From positions 1-5,891 of the forward strand of contig JAKCEJ010000199.1 in NCBI GenBank assembly GCA_021838065.1: 5,891 nucleotides of DNA. The letters are read 5' to 3'. This DNA is from Pseudomonadota bacterium (lineage in GTDB: Bacteria; Pseudomonadota; Gammaproteobacteria; Steroidobacterales; Steroidobacteraceae). Shown in pieces: positions 1 through 5,402 of this stretch. The position numbers were made by a program, and so were the translations under genes. The notes below the pieces were generated by a model that was not told the origin of the DNA, did no database searches, and saw only the letters and a list, made by a program, of their open reading frames with translations. Each line of letters starts with the position of its first letter. The stretch's first letter is position 1.

Positions 1-1
1 C

Positions 2-487
2 AGCGGCGAACAGACGTCCCTCGCATACCACTTCCTGCCACTGTGGCACCTGCAGGTGGCGTACACTTACGTCCAAGCGGTGTACATCGATGGCTTTCGC
101 ACCTGCACCACCGTGCCGTGCGCCACCCCGACGCAGCTGATTCCCGCCGGTAACCGATTGCCGGGCGTGCCGCGCAACAGCGCGTATGCGAAGGTGACCT
201 GGGGCGGACGGCGCGGCTGGCACGCCAGTCTCAGCGGGCAGTATCTCAGTTCAGTCCCCGCCAACGAAGCCAATAGCGTCCACGCCGGAAGTTATTCGCT
301 GTTCGATGCGAGCGGCGGGTATCGTACGGCTTTCGGCGCTCAGCGCCTCGAGGTGTTCCTACGGGTGAACAATCTGCTGAACCGCCGCTACGTCGCCGCA
401 GTCATCGTCAATCAGTCGAGCGGCGCGTATTTCGAGCCCGCCCCCGGCATCAGTGTCCTGGCGGGCGTGACGCTTACCCTACGCTGA
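2..487 (+). CDS. TonB-dependent outer-membrane receptor, C-terminal part (5' end outside window)
   Basis: The reading frame is open from the left edge and ends at TGA 485-487, giving the last 161 residues of a larger protein. Visible family marks are alternating polar/hydrophobic beta-strand segments, GNRLPGVPRN followed by a strand-rich stretch, then VNNLLNRRYV and YFEPAPG shortly before the end. These are typical of the last strands of a TonB-dependent receptor barrel, which imports siderophores, metal chelates or other scarce ligands across the outer membrane using TonB energy. The plug domain and TonB box lie outside the window, so the substrate cannot be read. A Cys pair (codons at 104 and 119, CTTVPC) probably sits in an extracellular loop and could form a disulfide. 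The last residue is Arg, not the usual aromatic residue of barrel proteins. The gene converges on the sigma-54 activator, with 9 bases of 3' overlap. A link to lanthanide or other metal uptake for the nearby dehydrogenase is inference only. Confidence 0.88.
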   Translation, partial: SGEQTSLAYHFLPLWHLQVAYTYVQAVYIDGFRTCTTVPCATPTQLIPAGNRLPGVPRNSAYAKVTWGGRRGWHASLSGQYLSSVPANEANSVHAGSYSLFDASGGYRTAFGAQRLEVFLRVNNLLNRRYVAAVIVNQSSGAYFEPAPGISVLAGVTLTLR

Positions 488-2383
488 ACGCCGCGGCCGC
501 AGCGTGCGGTAGATCGTGTTGCGAGAGACTCCAAGGGCGCGCGCAGCGGCAGAGACGTTACCCGAACTGCGCTCGAGGGCCGCGGTCACGGCGCTCGAGC
601 GCAGTGACCTCAGATCCGCCCCATTGCCACGCGGCGCATTGCCGTCCTCGTCTGGCAGGTCATCAAGAAAATCCTCCGGCAGTTGCTGCAGACCCACCCG
701 CCCCGATTCCCCGGCCATGATGCCCGCGGTACGCAGCACGTTGGACAACTGCCGGATGTTGCCCGGCCAGTGATAGCGACGGAACGCTGCCAGGACCTGC
801 GGGCAGATCTGCGGCACGGACGGGGTCTGGGCGCGCACGATACGCGCCACGAGCGTCTCGAGGTCCGCCCGCTCACGCAGTGCCGGCAGCCGCACTGCGA
901 GTCCGTTCAACCGGTAGTACAAGTCCTCGCGAAACAAGCCGCGGTGCATCATGTCCTTCAGGTCCCGGTGAGTCGCACAGATCACCACGATGTCGACGGG
1001 TCGCTCGCGGTGGGTGCCGAGCGGCAGGACCGCCCGCTCCTGCAGCACCCGCAGCAGACGTGTCTGCAGTGCCAGCGGCATGTCGCCGATCTCATCGAGG
1101 AACAGCGTGCCGCCGTCGGCGAGAAGGATCTTGCCGGGATTGCCCCGGCGCCGGGCTCCGGTGAATGCACCCTCCTCGTATCCGAACAGTTCCGCCTCGA
1201 TCAGCGACTCCGGAAGCGAGGCGCAGTCGACGGGAATGAACGGACCGCCCCGCCGCTCCGATTCGTTGTGGATCGCATGTGCGAGCAGTTCCTTGCCCGT
1301 GCCGGTCTCTCCCAGGATGAGAATGGGAACCGCGTAACCCTGCACCTTGCGGACCTTACCGATCACTGCCGCGATGGCCGGATCACCGGTATCCAGATCT
1401 GCCAGTGTCGCACCACGCTCCGGCGCAGCCCGGGCGGTGCGCCTCGGCGGCTGCGGCGCGGGCGCCGCGGCACGGTGCACGAGCGCATTCGACTCGACGC
1501 GTGCCAGCACCGCCTGCCCGCTACGCAACGTCAGGCGCACCAGCGTCCCGGCGGCCCCGCGCCGCGCGAGCAGGGACGGCACATCGGTGTCGAACAGCGA
1601 ATCGAGCGAATACCCTGTACGTCCCTCGGCGGACAATCCGAGCAGCGTACGGGCATTGGCATTGGCCGCGAGCATCCGACCCGCTTCGTCGAATGCCGCG
1701 ATGCCCTCGAGCAGCGTGCCGAGCAGCTCCGTCCGGGGATGAAAGTGGATGCGCAGCGCCCGGGCGAACTCATCGATGAACAGCTGATTCTCGATCATCT
1801 GCGTCGAGATGCGCACCAACCCCATCGTATGCGGGTGATAACCTTCCTGGGGTCCGGAGACGTCGAGCGCGCCGATCAGTTCCCCGCAGGGTCCGCGGAT
1901 CGGGCTGCACGAGCAGGTAAGAAAGCGGTTGACCGTGAGAAAATGCTCACTGCCGTGCACCAGCGTGGCGCGCTGCTCGGTGAGCGCGGTGCCAATCGCG
2001 TTGGTCCCCTTGCTGTCCTCCGACCAGAGCACGCCGGGCTTGAGCGCGACTTGTTCGGCCTTCTCGAGGAAGTCCCCGTCACCGAGGGCGTGCATGATCA
2101 GGCCGCGCTTGTCGGTGAGCAACACCATGCTGTGAGTGTTGAGTATCTGCTGGTGCAGCAACTCCATCACCGGCAGAGCATGCAGGTACAGTGCCCGATG
2201 TTGCTCGGCAAGCTCGCTCAGAGCGCGACGGCTGAGCGCGCTGAAGTCCGGACGCCAACGCTCGCTCAGCCCCAGCCGATGGGCCCGCTCATGCCACAGC
2301 GACACGACTTTGGAGCGCTCCGCGACGGTCAATTCGTCGGCAGCATGCAGCGCCGGCTGAAGCGCAGCAGATTCTTCTCGCAC
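479..2383 (-). CDS. Sigma-54-dependent transcriptional activator, AcoR family (GAF-AAA+-Fis)
   Basis: 634 residues from GTG 2383, close to the usual AcoR-family length. Domain order: GAF sensor about residues 78-205 (SKGTNAIGTAL motif near 124-134), a PAS-like segment about 218-300, AAA+ domain about 330-555, and a Fis-type helix-turn-helix at about 603-630 (SGNVSAAARALGVSRNTIYR). The AAA+ part is intact: Walker A GETGTGKE 358-365, sigma-54 contact loop GAFTGA 405-410, Walker B GGTLFLDEIGD 424-434, and GNIRQL 541-546. It should therefore hydrolyse ATP and open sigma-54 promoters. The likely targets are the two -24/-12 promoters between the dehydrogenase genes. The frame stays open 76 codons upstream to an ATG at 2611, but that stretch overlaps the cytochrome gene and has low-quality, Arg/Ala/Cys-rich content. 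GTG 2383 has GGAGG nine bases ahead (2393-2397) and fits family length. The effector is unknown; an alcohol, aldehyde or related metabolite is likely from context. Three cysteines cluster in the GAF domain (157, 159, 166). Confidence 0.93.
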   Translation of the reverse strand: MREESAALQPALHAADELTVAERSKVVSLWHERAHRLGLSERWRPDFSALSRRALSELAEQHRALYLHALPVMELLHQQILNTHSMVLLTDKRGLIMHALGDGDFLEKAEQVALKPGVLWSEDSKGTNAIGTALTEQRATLVHGSEHFLTVNRFLTCSCSPIRGPCGELIGALDVSGPQEGYHPHTMGLVRISTQMIENQLFIDEFARALRIHFHPRTELLGTLLEGIAAFDEAGRMLAANANARTLLGLSAEGRTGYSLDSLFDTDVPSLLARRGAAGTLVRLTLRSGQAVLARVESNALVHRAAAPAPQPPRRTARAAPERGATLADLDTGDPAIAAVIGKVRKVQGYAVPILILGETGTGKELLAHAIHNESERRGGPFIPVDCASLPESLIEAELFGYEEGAFTGARRRGNPGKILLADGGTLFLDEIGDMPLALQTRLLRVLQERAVLPLGTHRERPVDIVVICATHRDLKDMMHRGLFREDLYYRLNGLAVRLPALRERADLETLVARIVRAQTPSVPQICPQVLAAFRRYHWPGNIRQLSNVLRTAGIMAGESGRVGLQQLPEDFLDDLPDEDGNAPRGNGADLRSLRSSAVTAALERSSGNVSAAARALGVSRNTIYRTLRPRRSA

Positions 2384-2392
2384 CCGACCCCC

Positions 2393-2397
2393 CCTCC
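2393..2397 (-). promoter_or_regulatory. Ribosome binding site deciding the regulator's GTG start
   Basis: GGAGG on the minus strand, nine bases before GTG 2383. It decides for the 634-residue form over the longer frame from 2611. The GGAGG merges into a run of seven G (2388-2394), so the spacing between the ribosome site and the start could vary if this run slips. The first two G also belong to the 3' arm of a stem-loop. Confidence 0.7.
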
Positions 2398-2424
2398 GCA
2401 GCCTGCACGATGCAGGATCTGCGG
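2396..2424 (-). promoter_or_regulatory. Stem-loop in the leader of the activator gene, abutting its ribosome site
   Basis: Read on the minus strand, CCGCAG, a two-base bulge AT, CCTGCA, loop TCG, then TGCAGG and CTGCGG. This gives twelve base pairs closed by a three-base loop. The 3' arm ends inside the GGAGG of the activator gene, so in RNA it could partly hide the ribosome site. As DNA the perfect inner dyad CCTGCA-N3-TGCAGG could be an operator, for example for autoregulation. No T-tract follows on either strand, so it is not a classic intrinsic terminator. The structure is seen in the sequence; the function is inferred. Confidence 0.5.
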
Positions 2425-2471
2425 AACTTGCCGTATCCGCTACCCTAGCGCGATCCGCGCTGACGTGTACA

Positions 2472-2516
2472 GTACGGGTATTCCGAAGTTCTGCCTCGGC
2501 GCGTACACACCCGTAC
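2472..2516. repeat. Inverted repeat GTACGGGT / ACCCGTAC upstream of the regulator
   Basis: A perfect 8-base inverted repeat (2472-2479 and 2509-2516) with 29 bases between arms lies in the short gap between the cytochrome stop and the activator start. A second short pair, GTGTAC at 2465-2470 and GTACAC at 2503-2508, overlaps it. The gap is the natural place for a separate promoter of the regulator. The repeat may be a binding site for autoregulation or for another repressor. No convincing -35/-10 pair could be picked in this gap. Confidence 0.4.
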
Positions 2517-2543
2517 CTCAGGGAATGGACGCAGACCTCTGCG

Positions 2544-3128
2544 CTAGCGCAGCGCACGCGGCATCGGCCCGCCGGGCGTCGCCGGGCAGTGCCGGGGCGC
2601 GGGACCCGCACCGGCGGCAGATCGCACCGCCTGGCGCCCGCAGCCGCCCCCGGCAGGGGCGCGCACCGCGGGCGCCGGCGCGCCGCCGTGATACCGCAAC
2701 GGCACTGCGCTGCTGCCGGCAGTCGTGGCGGTCAGCCGGACCGTGCCGGCCGGAAAGCCGTTCTGCCGCAGCAGGAAGGACATAACGTCCACGTATTGCA
2801 AAGGGCTGAGTGAACCCGGCGCAGGGGCCGGCATGTTCACGGACAGGAAGAGGAAAATGTCCCGTACCGTGTAGTTGGCCTTCACCGAAGCAAAGATCGG
2901 TCCTCTCAGCGCCGGACCGACCAGCCCCTGCTCCTGCTTGCCGTGGCACGACGCACAGTGATGCTCGTAAACCCGCTCGCCCGAGCGGGCCTGTGCGGCG
3001 GTGTACAGCGCCGGTACCGCCGCTTCGCCGCGCTGCAGACCCAGCGCGGCGAAGCTCAGAGCCACCCCCAGCAGTACGGCGAAGCGTCCACCCACCCGAG
3101 CGCCGCGGTTACCGCAGGGCAAAGACAT
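2544..3128 (-). CDS. Exported mono-haem cytochrome c, partner of the PQQ dehydrogenase
   Basis: 194 residues. Residues 1-37 look like a Sec signal peptide: Arg-rich start, hydrophobic core FAVLLGVALSFAALGL, cleavage near EAA or VPA. Haem is bound through CASCH at residues 58-62, and Met99 in NMPAPAPG is the likely sixth ligand. This is one class I cytochrome c domain (about 45-130) with the QYVDVMSFLL helix near its end. It should accept electrons from the quinoprotein in the periplasm and pass them to the terminal respiratory chain. The start ATG lies inside the 3' end of the dehydrogenase gene (20-base overlap), which suggests translational coupling in one operon. A GTG at 3095 is a possible shorter start but has no visible ribosome site. 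From about residue 145 to the stop the protein becomes a Pro/Ala/Gly/Arg-rich tail with no recognisable cytochrome content; this is unusual and could be a disordered extension or a frameshifted end. Confidence 0.88.
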   Translation of the reverse strand: MSLPCGNRGARVGGRFAVLLGVALSFAALGLQRGEAAVPALYTAAQARSGERVYEHHCASCHGKQEQGLVGPALRGPIFASVKANYTVRDIFLFLSVNMPAPAPGSLSPLQYVDVMSFLLRQNGFPAGTVRLTATTAGSSAVPLRYHGGAPAPAVRAPAGGGCGRQAVRSAAGAGPAPRHCPATPGGPMPRALR

Positions 3129-4818
3129 ACAGATGCCCGCCGCGTGGAATCTGCTTCACCGCCGGGACCATCTTGCCGCCCCAGATGGGCGTGCCGCCGC
3201 CCCAGCCGGCGAGAATCGCGACGTACTGCTTGCCATCCACCACGTACGTCGAGGGCGGGGCGATGATGCCCGAGGACAGCTGCGGGCTACGCCACAACAC
3301 CTGGCCGGTGCGTGCATCGAACGCATACAGGTGGCCACGCGCCGAACCGCTGAACACCACGCCCCCTGCGGTGCTCATCGCCCCGGCATCCCACGGCAGG
3401 TCGCTCTCGTGATTCCAGGCCGCGCGCCCGGTATCCAGGTTGATCGCCTGCAACGCACCCCAGTGATGATCGGCCGGATCATGCACCACCTCGAAGCTCT
3501 CCCCGAGGTAGGGCAACCCGGGATGGTAGAACGTGGGCACGCCCTTCATGGTCATACAGGTGTGAATCGTCGGCACATAGGCCATGTGGGTCATCGGATC
3601 GACCGAGATCGGCCACCAATTCTTACCGCCGAGGAAACTCGGACACGTGAACACCTGCTTGTTCATCGCCGGGCGCAGAGCGTTGTTCGTGTAGGGCAGA
3701 CCGTTCTTGAAGCCGGCGACCGAGGTCGCGCGGGTAAACGGCCGGGCATAGATCAGCTTGCCGTTCACACGGTTGATGGCATAGAACCAGCCATTGCGAT
3801 CGGCATGGACAATCGCGCGGTATTGCCTGCCGTGATAGCGCAGCGTCGTGATCACAGGCGTGTTCACCCCGTCATAATCCCAGGAGTCATGCGGGGTGTA
3901 TTGGTAATACCACTTGATCTTCCCGGTGCGCGGATGCAGCGCGAGCAACGAGTCAGTGAACAGATTCAATCCGGGACGCAATTTCGCGAGCCAGGGCGCA
4001 GGATTGCCCACGCCCCAGAACAGCGTGTCCGTCGTCGGATCGTACGTGCCGGTGATCCACGCCGACCCGCCACCGTGTGCGTACATGCCTTTCGGCCAGG
4101 TATTGCCGCCAGGATGCCCCGGCGCGGGTGTCGACCAGCGGCGCCACAGCAGCGCACCAGTCTTGGCGTTCAGCGCCTGGATGAAGTCCCGGGCGCCGTA
4201 CTCGCCGCCAGACTCCCCGACGATCACCATGCCCTTGAGCACCATCGGCGCAAGCGTCATCGCGTACCCGACATCCGCCGGCTTCAGCTGCCGCTGCCAG
4301 ACCACTTTGCCGGTCGTGGCATTGAGGGCGACGACGTAATTGTCGAGTGTGGCCATGTAGACGTCATCGCCGTACAGCGCGACGCCGCGGTTGACCACGT
4401 CGCAACAGACCGTCTTGAAGCCCACGCCCTGCATGGGCCGGACGTATTTCCACAGCACCTTGCCGGTGACCGCATCGAGCGCAATCAGATGATCCTTCGG
4501 CGTGGTGATGAACAGGTACCGGCCGTTGACGATCGGCGTCGCCTCGTACCCCTGCTTCAATGTGCTGCGGTAGCTCCAGACCTCGTGCAGGTTCTGCACG
4601 TTGTGGGCGTTGATCTGGGTGAACGGCGCGAAGCTGTTGCCGGCGTAGTCGCGCCGGAACATCAGCCAGCCATTGTCGCTTGCAGCGGCCGCGAGGCGCG
4701 CGCCAGTGACCTGCGGATAGCCCGCGGCGAGCGCCATGCCGCACGACCCTGACGCGACGAGCAGGCTCGCGGCGAGCATGACCCGGGCGCTGCGTGGTAA
4801 GACATGAATGATCGTCAT
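3109..4818 (-). CDS. PQQ-dependent alcohol dehydrogenase (methanol/ethanol family), likely lanthanide type
   Basis: 569 residues, slightly shorter than the roughly 600 of most family members. The signal peptide (residues 1 to about 32, ending near MALAAG) sends it to the periplasm. The remainder is the beta-propeller quinoprotein with repeated tryptophan-docking motifs (for example ALDAVTGKVLW, ALNATTGKVVW, AFDARTGQVLW). Family landmarks: adjacent Cys138-Cys139 (the disulfide ring over PQQ), Glu206 in GGEYGAR and Asn272 in GNPAPW (metal ligands), catalytic Asp314 in SWDYDGVN, and Arg341 in HADRNGW. Asp316, two residues after the catalytic base, is the signature of lanthanide-dependent XoxF/PedH/ExaF enzymes; calcium MxaF has Ala there. 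There is no fused haem domain; the separate cytochrome downstream fills that role. The start at ATG 4818 follows AGGGGG by ten bases. The frame is open up to 5292, but that extension runs through the promoter and lacks protein character. The exact alcohol substrate is unknown; the ExaC-type neighbour favours ethanol or another primary alcohol. Confidence 0.95.
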   Translation of the reverse strand: MTIIHVLPRSARVMLAASLLVASGSCGMALAAGYPQVTGARLAAAASDNGWLMFRRDYAGNSFAPFTQINAHNVQNLHEVWSYRSTLKQGYEATPIVNGRYLFITTPKDHLIALDAVTGKVLWKYVRPMQGVGFKTVCCDVVNRGVALYGDDVYMATLDNYVVALNATTGKVVWQRQLKPADVGYAMTLAPMVLKGMVIVGESGGEYGARDFIQALNAKTGALLWRRWSTPAPGHPGGNTWPKGMYAHGGGSAWITGTYDPTTDTLFWGVGNPAPWLAKLRPGLNLFTDSLLALHPRTGKIKWYYQYTPHDSWDYDGVNTPVITTLRYHGRQYRAIVHADRNGWFYAINRVNGKLIYARPFTRATSVAGFKNGLPYTNNALRPAMNKQVFTCPSFLGGKNWWPISVDPMTHMAYVPTIHTCMTMKGVPTFYHPGLPYLGESFEVVHDPADHHWGALQAINLDTGRAAWNHESDLPWDAGAMSTAGGVVFSGSARGHLYAFDARTGQVLWRSPQLSSGIIAPPSTYVVDGKQYVAILAGWGGGTPIWGGKMVPAVKQIPRGGHLYVFALR

Positions 4819-4828
4819 ATGGATAATT

Positions 4829-4834
4829 CCCCCT
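4829..4834 (-). promoter_or_regulatory. Ribosome binding site of the PQQ dehydrogenase
   Basis: AGGGGG on the minus strand, ten bases before ATG 4818. It fixes the start just ahead of a good signal peptide and excludes the 158-codon upstream extension of the frame. Confidence 0.65.
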
Positions 4835-4895
4835 GGGATTGAACGACCTTGAGCGCGATCGCCTCGCGAGTGCCGATCCGCCTGCCGGACCGCGC

Positions 4896-4911
4896 TGCAA
4901 GACCCATGCCA
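4896..4911 (-). promoter_or_regulatory. Sigma-54 (-24/-12) promoter of the quinoprotein-cytochrome operon
   Basis: On the minus strand the sequence is TGGCATGGGTCTTGCA. It matches the sigma-54 consensus TGGCAYG-N4-TTGCA, with the GG and GC elements at the required spacing. The predicted transcription start is near 4885, giving a leader of about 67 bases before ATG 4818. The cluster encodes a sigma-54 activator with an intact GAFTGA loop, which makes this call strong. Confidence 0.85.
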
Positions 4912-4985
4912 CGCATCGAGAAGCGGTGAACCGCGGACAAACAGCGCGGCCGGCGCAATCGCGCGCAGGAAGCGGAGTTTCCTTT

Positions 4986-5026
4986 TGCAACACCCCGGAT
5001 GTTTCGCTGTGGAGAAATGCAACACT
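4986..5026 (-). promoter_or_regulatory. Candidate activator binding site (UAS) for the quinoprotein operon
   Basis: The core is 5004-5026. On the minus strand it reads AGTGTTGCATTTC then TCCACAGCGA, and 18 of its 23 positions match the element at 5253-5275 that faces the aldehyde dehydrogenase. A further copy of the octamer TGCAACAC (4986-4993, second at 5018-5025) lies 32 bases away, about three DNA turns. The core sits about 119-141 bases upstream of the predicted start site, a normal enhancer distance for a sigma-54 activator. Binding by the local AcoR-type protein is inferred. Confidence 0.6.
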
Positions 5027-5232
5027 CGAGCGGCGACTGGAATGATGCGCAGCGATACCGCCCATGGCGCGGGACACCTCTGCCTTGACGCGGCGCCGAA
5101 CCGAGGATCGCTCGGCAGTCCTATGCCCGGACCATGCACCGACTGCCTGCACGGATCCGTCACCAGCGCTCCCGACGGGGCCGATTTCTCACACAGCTGC
5201 GCCCGTGGCGGTGCGTTTGCGTCGAACGCATG

Positions 5233-5294
5233 GCGCCACACGCCTCGTCGCAAGTGTTCCGTTGCGCCACACCGAGTTGCTCCGAAACGCAACA
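5233..5294 (+). promoter_or_regulatory. Candidate activator binding site (UAS) for the aldehyde dehydrogenase
   Basis: The core 5253-5275 reads AGTGTTCCGTTGC then GCCACACCGA and is the partner of the element at 5004-5026 in the opposite orientation. TGTTCCGTTGCG (5255-5266) also pairs with CGAAACGCAACA (5283-5294) as an inverted repeat, 10 of 12 positions. GCGCCACAC occurs at 5233-5241 and again at 5264-5272, 31 bases apart. The core lies about 98-120 bases upstream of the predicted start of the plus-strand sigma-54 promoter. Confidence 0.6.
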
Positions 5295-5346
5295 GCAGGA
5301 ACGCCGGCCAGGTCCGAGAAGCCTGTTTTCTCTATGACCTTCGCCG

Positions 5347-5362
5347 TGGCATGAGGCTTGCA
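5347..5362 (+). promoter_or_regulatory. Sigma-54 (-24/-12) promoter of the aldehyde dehydrogenase
   Basis: TGGCATGAGGCTTGCA, again a full match to TGGCAYG-N4-TTGCA with correct spacing (GG 5348-5349, GC 5360-5361). It shares every non-spacer base with the divergent promoter at 4896-4911. The predicted start is near 5373, leaving a leader of about 30 bases before ATG 5403, with the ribosome site GAGG at 5391-5394. Confidence 0.87.
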
Positions 5363-5402
5363 ACGAGTGCTGTTACGTCGAATCCACTGCGAGGCACTGT
5401 CC

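Larger units (their letters stand above)
4819..5402. promoter_or_regulatory. Divergent control region between the quinoprotein operon and the aldehyde dehydrogenase
   Basis: 584 bases without a credible gene. In order it holds the ribosome site and leader of the dehydrogenase, a minus-strand sigma-54 promoter at 4896-4911, a repeat cluster at 4986-5026, a second repeat cluster at 5233-5294, a plus-strand sigma-54 promoter at 5347-5362, and the leader of the aldehyde dehydrogenase. Nothing recognisable was seen in about 5027-5232. No clear IHF consensus was found, although sigma-54 systems often use IHF to bend DNA. Confidence 0.75.

Noticed and set aside
481..505. Inverted repeat ACGCTG / CAGCGT as a bidirectional terminator
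   Set aside because: Short stem inside the activator coding end with no T-tract on either strand; it is not enough to call a terminator.
2384..2611. N-terminal extension of the activator to ATG 2611 (710 residues)
   Set aside because: The extra 76 residues overlap the cytochrome gene, lack family similarity and would ignore the well-placed GGAGG before GTG 2383.
683..2785. A 700-codon open frame on the + strand opposite the activator
   Set aside because: It is antisense to a gene with full AcoR-family motifs. Its translation is His/Arg/Gln-rich without domains, as expected for the shadow frame of GC-rich coding DNA.
2944..2960. TGGCACG resembling a -24 element on the + strand
   Set aside because: No TTGC at the required spacing; it lies in the cytochrome haem-binding codons.
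3001..4752. A 583-codon open frame on the + strand opposite the PQQ dehydrogenase
   Set aside because: Shadow of the quinoprotein gene; it has no recognisable domain and starts inside the cytochrome gene.
4741..4755. Lipoprotein cleavage site in the dehydrogenase signal peptide (Cys26 in SGSCGMA)
   Set aside because: The -3 position is Ser rather than Leu/Val/Ile and a normal Ala-x-Ala site follows, so an ordinary Sec signal peptide fits better.
4819..5292. N-terminal extension of the PQQ dehydrogenase to 5292
   Set aside because: It would put the signal peptide in the middle of the protein and would run over the sigma-54 promoter and enhancer sites; ATG 4818 has a ribosome site.
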